The notes under the pieces were generated by a model that saw only the letters and a list, made by a program, of their open reading frames with translations, ran no database searches and was not told the origin of the DNA. A stretch of 64,000 nt of DNA from contig NZ_VCRO01000002.1 of assembly GCF_006007885.1 (NCBI RefSeq), positions 372,001 to 436,000 of the forward strand. The letters are read 5' to 3'. The position numbers and the translations under genes are program-made. Positions 8,177 through 17,271 of the stretch are shown piece by piece. Origin of the DNA: Alteribacter natronophilus (GTDB lineage: Bacteria; Bacillota; Bacilli; Bacillales; Salisediminibacteriaceae). Each line of letters starts with the position of its first letter. The stretch's first letter is position 1.

Positions 8177-9436
8177 ATGAAATTTAAAAAGAGTTTAGCG
8201 ATGTTCGCCGGTGTTTCCGTCCTCGCGGCAGCAGGCTGCGGGAATGACGGCGATGCAAACGGTGGTAATGGAGACGAACAGGGTGGTGACGGGGAAGCTG
8301 TCACACTTGATGTCTGGGCCATGGGTGAGGAAGGGAACGCCCTGGAGTCATTCGTAGAGGACTTTGAAAGCGAGCACGATAACATTGAAGTCAACGTCCA
8401 GGCAATCCCGTGGGATAATGCTCACGAAAACCTGCTCACAGCAGTCGCCTCCGGTAACGGCCCGGATGTCCTGCAGCTCGGAACCACATGGGTGGCGGAA
8501 TTTGCAGGCGCGGGAGCATTCCTTGATCTGTCGGAGTACGAAGATGAGTACGACGTAATCAGTAATGACGATTTCTTTGAAGGTGCCCTTGATACAACGG
8601 TTTACAATGACGGTGTTTACGGTGTCCCTTGGTACGTGGATACGCGTGTACTCTTCTACCGCGCGGACATCCTTGAGGAGCACGGTTTCAGCGAACCGCC
8701 TCAGAACTGGGATGAGATGCTGGAAGTGTCCCGTGAGCTTGCTGATCGGGGCGACGGTATGTACGGCTACGATATCGATCAGAATGACCAGCTTGTCCCG
8801 CCTATCTTTGCATGGCAGAACGGATGGGAATTTAACGAGGAGGAAGCAGAGGAGAACTTTGCCGATCCTGCATTCAGAGAAGCGATGGCCTACTATCACA
8901 CATTCTTCGATGAAGAACTCGTTCAGGTAACAGAAGGGGTACCGATCGAGCAGGGCTTTGAGGAAGGAAGCAAACCGATGTTTTCCAGCGGTCCATGGAT
9001 GGTCAACATCCTTCGTGACAGTGCCCCTGACATTGACGGAGACTGGGATGTGGCCATGCTTCCGGGAAGTGAGCGCAACGCTTCTGCGATCGGCGGCTCT
9101 CACTTGAGTGTATTTGCGGAAACGGAGCACGTGGAAGAATCCCTCGAGTTTATTTCCTACATGTCCCAGCCTGAAACACAGGTTGAATGGTTCAAGGAAA
9201 CGAACACCCTGCCGGCCCGTCAGTCTGCCTGGGATGACGAAGAGCTTCAGGAAGATGAAAAGCTTGCCGTATTCGGTGACCAGCTGGAAGAAGCATCAGC
9301 TCCTCCGGTACTGGACCAGTGGGAAAACATTGCCCAGGATCTGCTGTCCTCACTTGAGCGCATCAACCGGGGCGGTGCAGACCTTGACGAAGAACTGGAC
9401 GAGTTCCAGCAGCAGGCTGCAAGACGTCTGAATTAA
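8177..9436 (+). CDS. ABC transporter sugar-binding lipoprotein (sophoro-oligosaccharide receptor candidate)
   Basis: Binds oligosaccharide outside the cell for the two permeases that follow. The product is 419 residues from ATG 8177. AGGAGG at 8164-8169 is spaced 7 bases from it, and ATG 8174 is an equally readable alternative. The lipobox AAAGC has Cys21 and is followed by an acidic Gly/Asn linker. The mature protein is a family-1 (MalE-type) solute-binding protein: VASGNGPDVLQLGTTWVAEFA, YGVPWYVDTRVLFYR and GSHLSVFAETEHVEESLEFISYM. Next to a GH94 phosphorylase and a GH3 enzyme, it corresponds in position to the Listeria innocua receptor for beta-1,2-gluco-oligosaccharides. No ATPase gene is present here, so a shared MsmX-like ATPase elsewhere is expected. 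Confidence 0.88.
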   Translation: MKFKKSLAMFAGVSVLAAAGCGNDGDANGGNGDEQGGDGEAVTLDVWAMGEEGNALESFVEDFESEHDNIEVNVQAIPWDNAHENLLTAVASGNGPDVLQLGTTWVAEFAGAGAFLDLSEYEDEYDVISNDDFFEGALDTTVYNDGVYGVPWYVDTRVLFYRADILEEHGFSEPPQNWDEMLEVSRELADRGDGMYGYDIDQNDQLVPPIFAWQNGWEFNEEEAEENFADPAFREAMAYYHTFFDEELVQVTEGVPIEQGFEEGSKPMFSSGPWMVNILRDSAPDIDGDWDVAMLPGSERNASAIGGSHLSVFAETEHVEESLEFISYMSQPETQVEWFKETNTLPARQSAWDDEELQEDEKLAVFGDQLEEASAPPVLDQWENIAQDLLSSLERINRGGADLDEELDEFQQQAARRLN

Positions 9437-9537
9437 TTTTACAGTACCGTAGAAAGAAATGAAGCGAAAGACGGCGGCTTCCTTGGGAAGTACAGCCTGA
9501 AGCGGGATGCAGCACTTCTTTACCTGCTATAAATTCA

Positions 9538-9577
9538 GAGAGAAAGGTTCCCCCAGGAAGCCTTTCTCTCTTCTTTC
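9538..9577 (+). terminator. hairpin between receptor and permease genes
   Basis: A perfect 10-bp stem, GAGAGAAAGG with CCTTTCTCTC, and a 13-base loop, followed by TTCTTTC. It lies inside the operon, after the receptor gene. Such partial terminators or 3'-protecting hairpins keep receptor mRNA above permease mRNA. Confidence 0.7.
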
Positions 9578-9607
9578 AACGATCATTTGTACGAGGAGGA
9601 AAGGTAT

Positions 9608-10489
9608 GTGAATCATAAAAACGCCCTTACACCATGGTTGTTTATCGGGCCGGCCGTACTGCTGCTCATTGCTTTTTCACTGCTGCCGATCCTGGTAAGC
9701 CTTCTGATCAGCTTTACGGATATGAACCTGATTGGTCTCAGAAACTGGGATATGGTCAGCTTTGTCGGCATTGAAAACTTCATTGCACTGTTCCAGGATC
9801 CCCTGTTCCGCAGGTCGATTTTTAACACGCTCGTGTATGTCAGTATTGGTGTTCCATTAGTTATTGTCTGCTCTCTTGCTGTTGCACTTCTTCTAAATTA
9901 TATGACGAACAAACTTTTTACTTTTTTCAGGGTGCTTTTTTATGTGCCCTCCATCACAAATATCGTCGCGATAGCGGTTGTCTGGGGCTTTCTCTACAAC
10001 ATGGACGTGGGACTGTTTAACTATGTTCTGAACACGCTTGGTCTGGGCAGCGTCCCGTGGCTTGAACACCCGTTCATTGCAAAAATCTCGCTCATTATTC
10101 TCGCCGTCTGGAAAGGAATCGGGATTAACATGCTGATTTACCTGGCAGCGCTTCAGTCAATTCCAAAGTCATTCTATGAAGCGGCTGATATGGATGGGGC
10201 GAACAAATTCCAGAAGCTAAGATACATTACGATTCCATCGTTAAGCTATGCAACCTTTTTCGTAACCGTAACAACGCTGATCGGCTGGCTTCAGTTTTTC
10301 GAGGAACCGTTTGTCATGACAGGCGGGGGCCCTCTTGACGGTACGATGTCCATGGCGCTGTTTATTTACGAAAGTGGTTTCCAGTATAACGACTTTGGCT
10401 ACGCAGCGGCAGGATCGCTCGTCCTGTTCATTTTTATTATCGTGGCTACGCTAGTCCAGTTTACGTTTAATAAATCGAAAGAGAATTGA
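9608..10489 (+). CDS. ABC sugar transporter permease, MalF type
   Basis: Membrane subunit of the oligosaccharide importer. The product is 293 residues with six hydrophobic segments. The cytoplasmic EAA loop is visible as YEAADMDGANKFQKLRYITIPSL, where the shared ATPase docks. I place the start at GTG 9608 because AGGAGGAAAGG (9594-9604) sits the right distance upstream; an upstream TTG at 9587 would place the ribosome site inside the gene. The second permease begins 11 bases after the stop. Confidence 0.9.
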   Translation: MNHKNALTPWLFIGPAVLLLIAFSLLPILVSLLISFTDMNLIGLRNWDMVSFVGIENFIALFQDPLFRRSIFNTLVYVSIGVPLVIVCSLAVALLLNYMTNKLFTFFRVLFYVPSITNIVAIAVVWGFLYNMDVGLFNYVLNTLGLGSVPWLEHPFIAKISLIILAVWKGIGINMLIYLAALQSIPKSFYEAADMDGANKFQKLRYITIPSLSYATFFVTVTTLIGWLQFFEEPFVMTGGGPLDGTMSMALFIYESGFQYNDFGYAAAGSLVLFIFIIVATLVQFTFNKSKEN

Positions 10490-10500
10490 GGTGAACACTG

Positions 10501-11316
10501 TTGAAAACAAGATTGGAAAAGCTGTTCGTGACAATCGTTTTAATGGTCGGCGGATTTCTTGTCTCCATCCCGTTTATATGGATGATTCTGAGTTCCTTCA
10601 AATCGGAACGGGAGGCACGCACGATGCCGCCCACATTATGGCCGCAGGAGTTCACCTTTGAGCACTATATCAATCTCTTTCAGAATCTGAACTTCGGCAC
10701 CTATTTTACGAATACACTGATCATCGTGATCTTTGCCATGCTCGGCTTGCTGTTTAACACGATGGCGGGATACGGGTTCGCCAAGTTCAAATTTAAGGGA
10801 AAAGAAGTTGTGTTTCTCGGTGTGCTTGCAACGATGATGATTCCGGCACAGGTATCCATGATTCCGGTTTATCTGCTTTTAAACCAGATGGGTCTTACGA
10901 ATACGATGGCAGGGATCATTCTGCCCGGATTAATTGCTGCTTTTAACATCTTTCTGATCCGTCAGTTTATGACGACGATCCCAAATGATTTAATCGAATC
11001 TGCCCGGATAGACGGTGCTAAGGAGTTCCGGATTTTCTTCCAGATTATCCTCCCGTTATCAAAGCCGATTCTGGCGGTACAGGCGATTCTCACCTTTGTG
11101 GGTGCCTGGAACAGTTTTCTCTGGCCGCTCATTGTGGCAAATGATCAGGCGCTGTATACGCTTTCCGTCGGTCTTGCCCTTTTGCAGGGTCAGCACTCAA
11201 GCAGCTTTGCCCTGCAGATGGCCGGTGCAACTGTCATGGTCATTCCGGTGCTGTTTCTGTTTCTGTTCGTGCAGCGTTATATTGTTGAAGGGTTTAATAC
11301 TACGGGCATTAAGTAA
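10501..11316 (+). CDS. ABC sugar transporter permease, MalG type
   Basis: Second membrane subunit of the oligosaccharide importer. The product is 271 residues from TTG 10501, preceded by GAGGTGAAC. It has six hydrophobic segments. The EAA loop reads ESARIDGAKEFRIFFQIILPLSKP, and the C-terminal part has the usual FVGAWNSFLWPLIV segment. It pairs with the MalF-type permease just upstream. No nucleotide-binding subunit is encoded in the locus. A 341-base gap follows, occupied by a dispersed repeat (11427-11618). Confidence 0.9.
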   Translation: MKTRLEKLFVTIVLMVGGFLVSIPFIWMILSSFKSEREARTMPPTLWPQEFTFEHYINLFQNLNFGTYFTNTLIIVIFAMLGLLFNTMAGYGFAKFKFKGKEVVFLGVLATMMIPAQVSMIPVYLLLNQMGLTNTMAGIILPGLIAAFNIFLIRQFMTTIPNDLIESARIDGAKEFRIFFQIILPLSKPILAVQAILTFVGAWNSFLWPLIVANDQALYTLSVGLALLQGQHSSSFALQMAGATVMVIPVLFLFLFVQRYIVEGFNTTGIK

Positions 11317-11426
11317 TGAACTTGAGTTTGCATCCGCCTGCAGCTGATCTATAGACTTTACGAAAAACTCATGCGAACAGAATTGCACACCGCAGCATCA
11401 AAAACAGCTGATTAGTTACGTGCGCA

Positions 11427-11618
11427 GCTTCACGCCGGCAGAGAGACTCCTGCGGCAATGAGCTTTTTCTTCACGAGTAAGCTGCGAGCTGCTTCGACAC
11501 AGCCAGCTCCGGAGCGTTACTGGAAGAGGAAGAAGCAATGGAGGCCGGGCGAGACCCCGCAGGCGAAGCCGATGAGGCTTCCGGCATCGCCGAGGAAAGC
11601 GAACGGACGGCGTGAAGC
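11427..11618. repeat. dispersed GC-rich repeat element, copy 1
   Basis: Bounded by perfect 11-bp inverted termini GCTTCACGCCG (11427-11437) and CGGCGTGAAGC (11608-11618). The core contains GAGACTCCTGCGG and GCGAGACCCCGCAGG, and a right end beginning AAAGCGAACGGACGG. The right end matches a second element at 33789-33812 with one mismatch in 24 bases. The sequence style resembles widely dispersed non-coding repeats I know from Bacillus genomes; that comparison is from memory. It fills the gap between the permease genes and the GH3 gene and ends 34 bases before the GH3 ribosome site, so the operon must be read through it. Short frames inside it are not treated as genes. Confidence 0.65.
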
Positions 11619-11657
11619 GGAGCTTCTGTTCAGCGTATTTCAGGAGGACTCAATGCT

Positions 11658-13832
11658 ATGAATGAATCAAAATTACATGATCTGGTACGGAACATGACCC
11701 TGGAAGAGAAAGCGGCTCAGATGTCGCAGGTGGTTTCTTCCTTTATAGATGATAAGAGCGGTGAAGGGAAAATTACCGGTCCGTTTGCGGGAATGGAAGT
11801 GGCAAAGGAAGATATGAGCGGGAGCGGTTCTGTCCTTGGAGCATCAGGAGCCGATGATCTGAGGGCGCTGCAGAAAGAATACCTCGGGAAAAGCCGCCTC
11901 GGAATTCCGCTTCTGTTTATGGCGGACGTGATTCACGGCTATAAAACGGTATTCCCTGTGCCTCTTGCCCTCGGGTGTACCTGGGATCCGGATGCGGTGG
12001 AGGAAAGTGCCGCAATCGCCGCAAAGGAATCAGCAGCAGCGGGGCTTCATGTCACGTTTTCACCGATGGTTGACCTTGTAAGGGACCCGCGCTGGGGACG
12101 GGTGATGGAGACGACGGGAGAGGATCCGTACTTAAACGGTGTTTTTGCCCGTGCATTTGTCCGCGGCTACCAGGGAGACAATCTTGAGAACGATGAGTCA
12201 AAACTGGCCGCCTGTGTGAAACACTTTGCCGCTTACGGAGCTCCGGAAGGCGGAAGGGATTATAACACGGTGGACATGTCAGAGCGCCAGCTGAGGGAAT
12301 ATTATCTGCCGGCATACGAAGCTGCCCTGGACGAAGGGGCCGAAATGGTCATGACCGCATTTAACACTGTAGAGGGGATACCCGCAACAAGCAATAAATG
12401 GCTTATGAGGGACCTTCTCAGAAAGGAAATGGGCTTTAACGGCGTTCTCATTTCCGACTGGGGTGCCGTCCAGGAAGCGATTCCTCACGGGGTGGCAGCA
12501 GATAACAGGGAAGCCGCGCTGAAAGCAGTAACTGCAGGAGTGGATATCGAAATGATGACGCCCTGCTACGTTCAGCATTTAAAGACGCTAGTGGAAGAAG
12601 ACGTGGTGGCGGAGGAACTCCTCGATGAAGCGGTGCTTCGGATTCTGCAGCTGAAAAACAGGCTCGGCCTGTTTGAAAACCCGTACCGCGGAGCAGACAG
12701 CTCTCTGGAAGAAAAGCTGACGCTGTCTGAAGAACACCGCAAAGCTGCCCGGGAAACCGCGGCAAAATCGTGTGTCCTTTTGAAAAACGAAGGAGCGCTC
12801 CCGTTAAAGAAGGAGCAGAACGTCGCTCTAATCGGTCCGTTTGCAGAAAGTACGGACCTCATGGGGCCGTGGTCCATCTTCGGATCAGAAGACGATGTTG
12901 TCACGATCGCCGCCGGCATTGGCGAAAAGCTCGGAACCAGGCCGACTGTTGAAAAGGGCAGTGACATTGAAGTGGTCTCCTCTCAAGAGCTGGAGGTAGC
13001 TGTTGAAGCAGCGAAACAGGCTGATGTTGTCGTGATGGCACTCGGAGAACATTCCGAAATGAGCGGCGAGGCAGGCAGCAGGACGAACATTAAGCTGCCT
13101 GAAGCCCAGCTGAAGCTGGCTGCGGAACTGAAGAAGCTCGGCAAACCGCTCGTAACCGTCCTGTTCAACGGGCGGCCCCTCGACCTGCACGGCGTGATTG
13201 AAGAATCGGACGCCGTACTTGAGGCATGGTATCCGGGAACGGAGGGAGGCCATGCTGTGGCTGACCTTCTGTTCGGAGACACGAACCCTTCTGGAAAGCT
13301 GACCATGTCCTTCCCGGACAACGTGGGGCAGGTACCGGTTTACTACAATTCCTTTAATACTGGGCGGCCGAAGGATCAGATTGCTCCGGAGGACCGGTTT
13401 GCTTCCAAGTATCTGGATGCGCCGAACGAGCCGTTATTCCCATTCGGTTTCGGTCTGAGCTATACCACGTTTACCTACTCCGGCCTTGCGCTGTCCTCAG
13501 AGATAATGGAGGAGAACGGCACGATTTGGGTGTCTGTTGATGTGACCAACACCGGCACGGCTGCCGGCGAGGAAACTGTGCAGCTGTACGTCCGCGACCT
13601 TGTCGGGGAAGTGGTCAGGCCTGTAAAAGAACTGAAAGGCTTCCGCAAGATTCATCTGGAGCCGGGTGAAACAAAACAGGTTGTTTTTGAGGTGGACGAA
13701 GAGAGCCTCAAGTATCACCACAGCGACTTAACCTGCACGTGCGACCCGGGGGACTTTACCCTCAGTGTTGGTCCCGACAGCCGGAATACAGACGAACTAC
13801 GTTTTTCCTATCAGCCCCGTGGACGGCAGTAG
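11658..13832 (+). CDS. GH3 beta-glucosidase (cytoplasmic, sophorose/sophoro-oligosaccharide type)
   Basis: Probably hydrolyses sophorose and short beta-1,2-gluco-oligosaccharides after import. The product is 724 residues with no signal peptide. An N-terminal GH3 TIM-barrel carries HVTFSPMVDLVRDPRWGRVMETTGEDPYL and the nucleophile motif GVLISDWGA (Asp267). An alpha/beta sandwich follows, where SGEAGSR (Glu471) is the candidate acid/base. The C-terminal part is a fibronectin-III-like domain (TNTGTAAGEETVQLYVRDLVG...PVKELKGF). AGGAGG lies 10 bases before ATG 11658. In Listeria innocua the equivalent GH3 gene neighbours the GH94 oligoglucan phosphorylase, as here. Confidence 0.9.
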   Translation: MNESKLHDLVRNMTLEEKAAQMSQVVSSFIDDKSGEGKITGPFAGMEVAKEDMSGSGSVLGASGADDLRALQKEYLGKSRLGIPLLFMADVIHGYKTVFPVPLALGCTWDPDAVEESAAIAAKESAAAGLHVTFSPMVDLVRDPRWGRVMETTGEDPYLNGVFARAFVRGYQGDNLENDESKLAACVKHFAAYGAPEGGRDYNTVDMSERQLREYYLPAYEAALDEGAEMVMTAFNTVEGIPATSNKWLMRDLLRKEMGFNGVLISDWGAVQEAIPHGVAADNREAALKAVTAGVDIEMMTPCYVQHLKTLVEEDVVAEELLDEAVLRILQLKNRLGLFENPYRGADSSLEEKLTLSEEHRKAARETAAKSCVLLKNEGALPLKKEQNVALIGPFAESTDLMGPWSIFGSEDDVVTIAAGIGEKLGTRPTVEKGSDIEVVSSQELEVAVEAAKQADVVVMALGEHSEMSGEAGSRTNIKLPEAQLKLAAELKKLGKPLVTVLFNGRPLDLHGVIEESDAVLEAWYPGTEGGHAVADLLFGDTNPSGKLTMSFPDNVGQVPVYYNSFNTGRPKDQIAPEDRFASKYLDAPNEPLFPFGFGLSYTTFTYSGLALSSEIMEENGTIWVSVDVTNTGTAAGEETVQLYVRDLVGEVVRPVKELKGFRKIHLEPGETKQVVFEVDEESLKYHHSDLTCTCDPGDFTLSVGPDSRNTDELRFSYQPRGRQ

Positions 13833-13868
13833 GGAATACCCACCAGAGCATACGGCGAGGAGAGATTC

Positions 13869-16800
13869 ATGATGAAAAAAGAAACACGACCAAGTGAGAT
13901 TCACCAGATCACATCCGGTGATTTGACATATACGTTTTTACACACTGGAGACCTTTATGAGATTCGTTCGGAGCATACCATGATCAACCAGTGGCTCGGT
14001 AATACGATTGACGGTTCACTCAATAACCTGTACCTGCGGATTCATTCGAAAAATACGATCGAATGGTGCAAGATGCTCGGTTCAGGCTCCCCATCGGCTG
14101 TCTCTTTTGGGGACGAATCCGTTCAGTGGAAAGGGAGCTTTGAAAATGTCTCGTACCGCGTGACTTTTTCACCCGATCCGGCCGGCATCTGGTTCTGGAA
14201 GGTTGATCTGGAAGGGGACGGAGTGGAAGCGGACGTGGTATACGGGCAGGACCTCGGCCTTGGCGCACCGGCGATGGTCCGCACCAATGAAGCGTACGCT
14301 TCCCAGTATATCGATCATAAACCGTTTGAGACGGAAGGCGCGGGCTATGTCATCGCCAGCAGGCAGAATCAGCCGCAGCCCGGAGGAAATCCATACGTGC
14401 AACAGGGGTCTCTGACTGGTGCGGACGGCTATGTAACGGATGGCTTCCAGTTCTTCGGCCTCTCCTATAAGGAAACGAACGAACCTGAGCTGTTAAAGAA
14501 AGCGGATTTTCCGAACGAAAACTACCAGTATGAGTTTGCCTTTACCGGCCTGAAATCAGTAAGGGGAACGATTAACGGAAGCCGGACGGCTGTCTTTTAC
14601 GTCCTGTTTAAGGAAAACCATCCGGAACCTGTGAAGGAACTGGAGTTTCAGGAGGAGCTGCAGGCGGCCTGGGAACGTGTGGAGAAAGCGGAACACGAGT
14701 CAGGGAAAGACGAATTTGGACCGGTAAGCGTACTGACCGGGGAAAATGTTAAAGCGCTGCCGATGACGTCCTCGGAAGTAGACCGTCTGTTCCCGGAAAA
14801 ACGGTTTGAAGAGAACATCGGGGACAGGTTGGCGGCATTTTTCACGCCAACCCATGAGCATGTTGTTTTTCCTGAAAAAGAGCTTCGCGTGGAACGCCCG
14901 CATGGACATATTCTGATGACGGCAGAACACGGCGGGCTCGATCAGAATAAGATCACTACAACGTCCTGCATGACCGGCATATTCAACGCACAGGTGGCGG
15001 TTGGGAATACGTCTCTCAATAAGCTCATGACCAATCCCCGCAACGCCCTGAATATCCCGAAAACGTCGGGACAGCGGATTTACGTTGAAAGAGATGGGAA
15101 GTACTGCCTGCTCACAATGCCGTCCCTGTTTGAGATGGGCTTTAACTACGCCCGCTGGTACTACAAAACAGAGGACGATCTGATTGTGATTACCAATTAC
15201 ACGTCTGTCCGTGATGCACAAGTGACACTTCACATCGAGTCCCGGGAAGGAAAGCCGTACCGGTTCCTGGTCACAAATCAGCTTTCCATGTCTGCCAACG
15301 AATATGAGGAGCCCTTTTATATAGAAGAAAAAGAAGGAGCCTACTTTGTCACGGCCGGGGAAAGTGACGTCAGCCGTGACGTGCATCCTGACCTGAAGTA
15401 CAAGTTTGACTTCAGTGTGCCGGCCGCCATGACAGATGAACGAGCGTTAGTGGAGGGTCAGGGGACAGCGTCCTTAATCGCTTTCGAACTGGAGGAAGCA
15501 GCCGAGTGGCGCCTTACGATTGCCGGCAGTGTAACCGGGGAATTTGACACCGGAGGCGAAAAGGACTTCGAGCAGGAGAAAGAAAGCTACCGCAGTTATT
15601 TTGCAGGGCTGATGAACGGGTTTAAGCTCGAGCACAACGGCAGCATGGCTCGCGATGTGGAAAAGCTCAATACGCTCGCCTGGTGGTATACCCACAATAT
15701 GCTTATTCATTACGCTGTACCGCACGGACTGGAGCAGTACACAGCAGCGGCATGGGGCACAAGGGATGTGTGCCAGGGACCTGCAGAATACTTCCTCGCC
15801 ATGCAGAAATACGACCGTGTAAAAGATATTATCAAAACGGTTTATGCCCATCAGTATGAGGATACAGGCAACTGGCCGCAGTGGTTTATGTTCGATGACT
15901 ATACGAAAATCCAGCAGGAGGAAAGCCACGGTGATATTATCGTCTGGCCCCTGAAACTGCTGGCGGATTATCTGAAGACAACAGGCGATACGGCCATTCT
16001 CCATGAGCAGCTGCCCTACACAGACAGAAGCAGCAAGACATTTACCAATCAGAAGTGGACGCTGCTGGAGCACGTAAATAAGCAGATTGACTATATTAAA
16101 GCCAACTTCCTTCACGATACGTTTCTGTCTTCCTACGGTGACGGAGACTGGGACGATACACTGCAGCCGGCGAACCAGGAACTGAAGCAGTATATGGTCA
16201 GCAGCTGGACTGTGGCACTGACTTACCAGTCGTTAACGCGCCTCGGTGAGATGCTTGAGGATGCGGCGCCGGAAGAAGCTGCCGAAGTGAAACACCTCTC
16301 TGAAGGCGTCAAAAGGGACTATAAAAAGTTCCTGCGTGACGATAAGGTTATCTCCGGGTTCCTGTATTTCGCAGATAAGGAAAACCCTGAGAAAATGGTG
16401 CATCCTTCCGACAGTAAAACCGGAATCGAATACCGGCTTCTGCCGATGATCCGCAGCATGATCAGCGAGCTGTTCGAGGAAGAGGAAATGAAAGAACATT
16501 ACGAGCTGATCAGAAAACATCTTTATTTCCCCGACGGTGTGCGCCTCATGAACAAGCCCGCCCGCTACGACGGCGGTGTGAGCAAGCACTTTAAGCGTGC
16601 CGAGCAGGCGGCGAACTTCGGCAGGGAGATCGGACTCCAGTATGTGCACGCCCACATCCGGTTTATCGAAGCGATGGCGAAAGTCGGCAAGGGCGATGTG
16701 GCGTGGGAAGCGCTGAAGGTAATTAATCCTGTCGGGATCGGCGATGCGGTGCCGAATGCGGAAATGCGCCAGAGCAACGCCTACTTCAGCAGCTCGGACG

Positions 16801-17204
16801 GTAAATTCAACACACGCTACGAAGCGGCAGAGCGATTTGATCAGCTGAAGAGCGGCGAGGTTAAAGTAAAGGGCGGCTGGCGCATCTACTCGAGCGGTCC
16901 CGGAATTTACCTGAATCAGCTGGTGTCGAACGTACTTGGTGTCCGCGAGGAAGGGGACATGGTTATTTTCGATCCGGTTCTTGACACTCGTCTGGATGGC
17001 CTCACGTTTGAATTTGCAGTCGCCGGACGTCCGGTGAGGATCGTTTATCACCTTTCCGGCAAAGAGGCCGGCAGCAGGGTGACTGTCAACGGTGAAGAGG
17101 TTCCGGCGGACACGATTTCCAACAGGTACCGCGATGGCGGACTGAAAATCAGTAACAAGCACATTGGTTCCGGCGGGAAAAATGAAATAGCCGTTTATTT
17201 GTAG
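13869..17204 (+). CDS. 1,2-beta-oligoglucan phosphorylase (GH94)
   Basis: Phosphorolyses beta-1,2-gluco-oligosaccharides to alpha-glucose 1-phosphate and a shortened chain, saving ATP. It is cytoplasmic, 1111 residues, the size of the characterised Listeria innocua enzyme. Long blocks match that enzyme as I remember it: VRTNEAYASQYIDHK, RQNQPQPGGNP, HGLEQYTAAAWGTRDVCQGP, WPQWFMFDDYTKIQQEESHGD, YGDGDWDDTLQPAN (residues 757-767, holding the catalytic acid region) and FKRAEQAANFGREIGLQYVHAH. Two adjacent ATGs (13869, 13872) follow GAGGAG; either may start. It lies 36 bases after the GH3 gene and 67 bases before the LacI gene. This enzyme fixes the substrate of the whole locus. Confidence 0.93.
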   Translation: MMKKETRPSEIHQITSGDLTYTFLHTGDLYEIRSEHTMINQWLGNTIDGSLNNLYLRIHSKNTIEWCKMLGSGSPSAVSFGDESVQWKGSFENVSYRVTFSPDPAGIWFWKVDLEGDGVEADVVYGQDLGLGAPAMVRTNEAYASQYIDHKPFETEGAGYVIASRQNQPQPGGNPYVQQGSLTGADGYVTDGFQFFGLSYKETNEPELLKKADFPNENYQYEFAFTGLKSVRGTINGSRTAVFYVLFKENHPEPVKELEFQEELQAAWERVEKAEHESGKDEFGPVSVLTGENVKALPMTSSEVDRLFPEKRFEENIGDRLAAFFTPTHEHVVFPEKELRVERPHGHILMTAEHGGLDQNKITTTSCMTGIFNAQVAVGNTSLNKLMTNPRNALNIPKTSGQRIYVERDGKYCLLTMPSLFEMGFNYARWYYKTEDDLIVITNYTSVRDAQVTLHIESREGKPYRFLVTNQLSMSANEYEEPFYIEEKEGAYFVTAGESDVSRDVHPDLKYKFDFSVPAAMTDERALVEGQGTASLIAFELEEAAEWRLTIAGSVTGEFDTGGEKDFEQEKESYRSYFAGLMNGFKLEHNGSMARDVEKLNTLAWWYTHNMLIHYAVPHGLEQYTAAAWGTRDVCQGPAEYFLAMQKYDRVKDIIKTVYAHQYEDTGNWPQWFMFDDYTKIQQEESHGDIIVWPLKLLADYLKTTGDTAILHEQLPYTDRSSKTFTNQKWTLLEHVNKQIDYIKANFLHDTFLSSYGDGDWDDTLQPANQELKQYMVSSWTVALTYQSLTRLGEMLEDAAPEEAAEVKHLSEGVKRDYKKFLRDDKVISGFLYFADKENPEKMVHPSDSKTGIEYRLLPMIRSMISELFEEEEMKEHYELIRKHLYFPDGVRLMNKPARYDGGVSKHFKRAEQAANFGREIGLQYVHAHIRFIEAMAKVGKGDVAWEALKVINPVGIGDAVPNAEMRQSNAYFSSSDGKFNTRYEAAERFDQLKSGEVKVKGGWRIYSSGPGIYLNQLVSNVLGVREEGDMVIFDPVLDTRLDGLTFEFAVAGRPVRIVYHLSGKEAGSRVTVNGEEVPADTISNRYRDGGLKISNKHIGSGGKNEIAVYL

Positions 17205-17271
17205 TAAATTGGTAACAGGTATCTGACTTTAGGAAACGGGTGAAAAATGTCATACAGGGGGAGGTGAATCC

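Noticed and set aside
8348-9130. 260-residue open frame on the minus strand
   Set aside because: Antisense to the ABC receptor gene and without family pattern or ribosome site.
11458-11661. 67-residue Arg/Pro-rich frame
   Set aside because: Lies within the dispersed repeat 11427-11618; the composition reflects the repeat, not a protein.
16233-17162. 309-residue open frame on the minus strand
   Set aside because: Antisense to the GH94 phosphorylase, whose reading frame is certain; no motifs or start signal.
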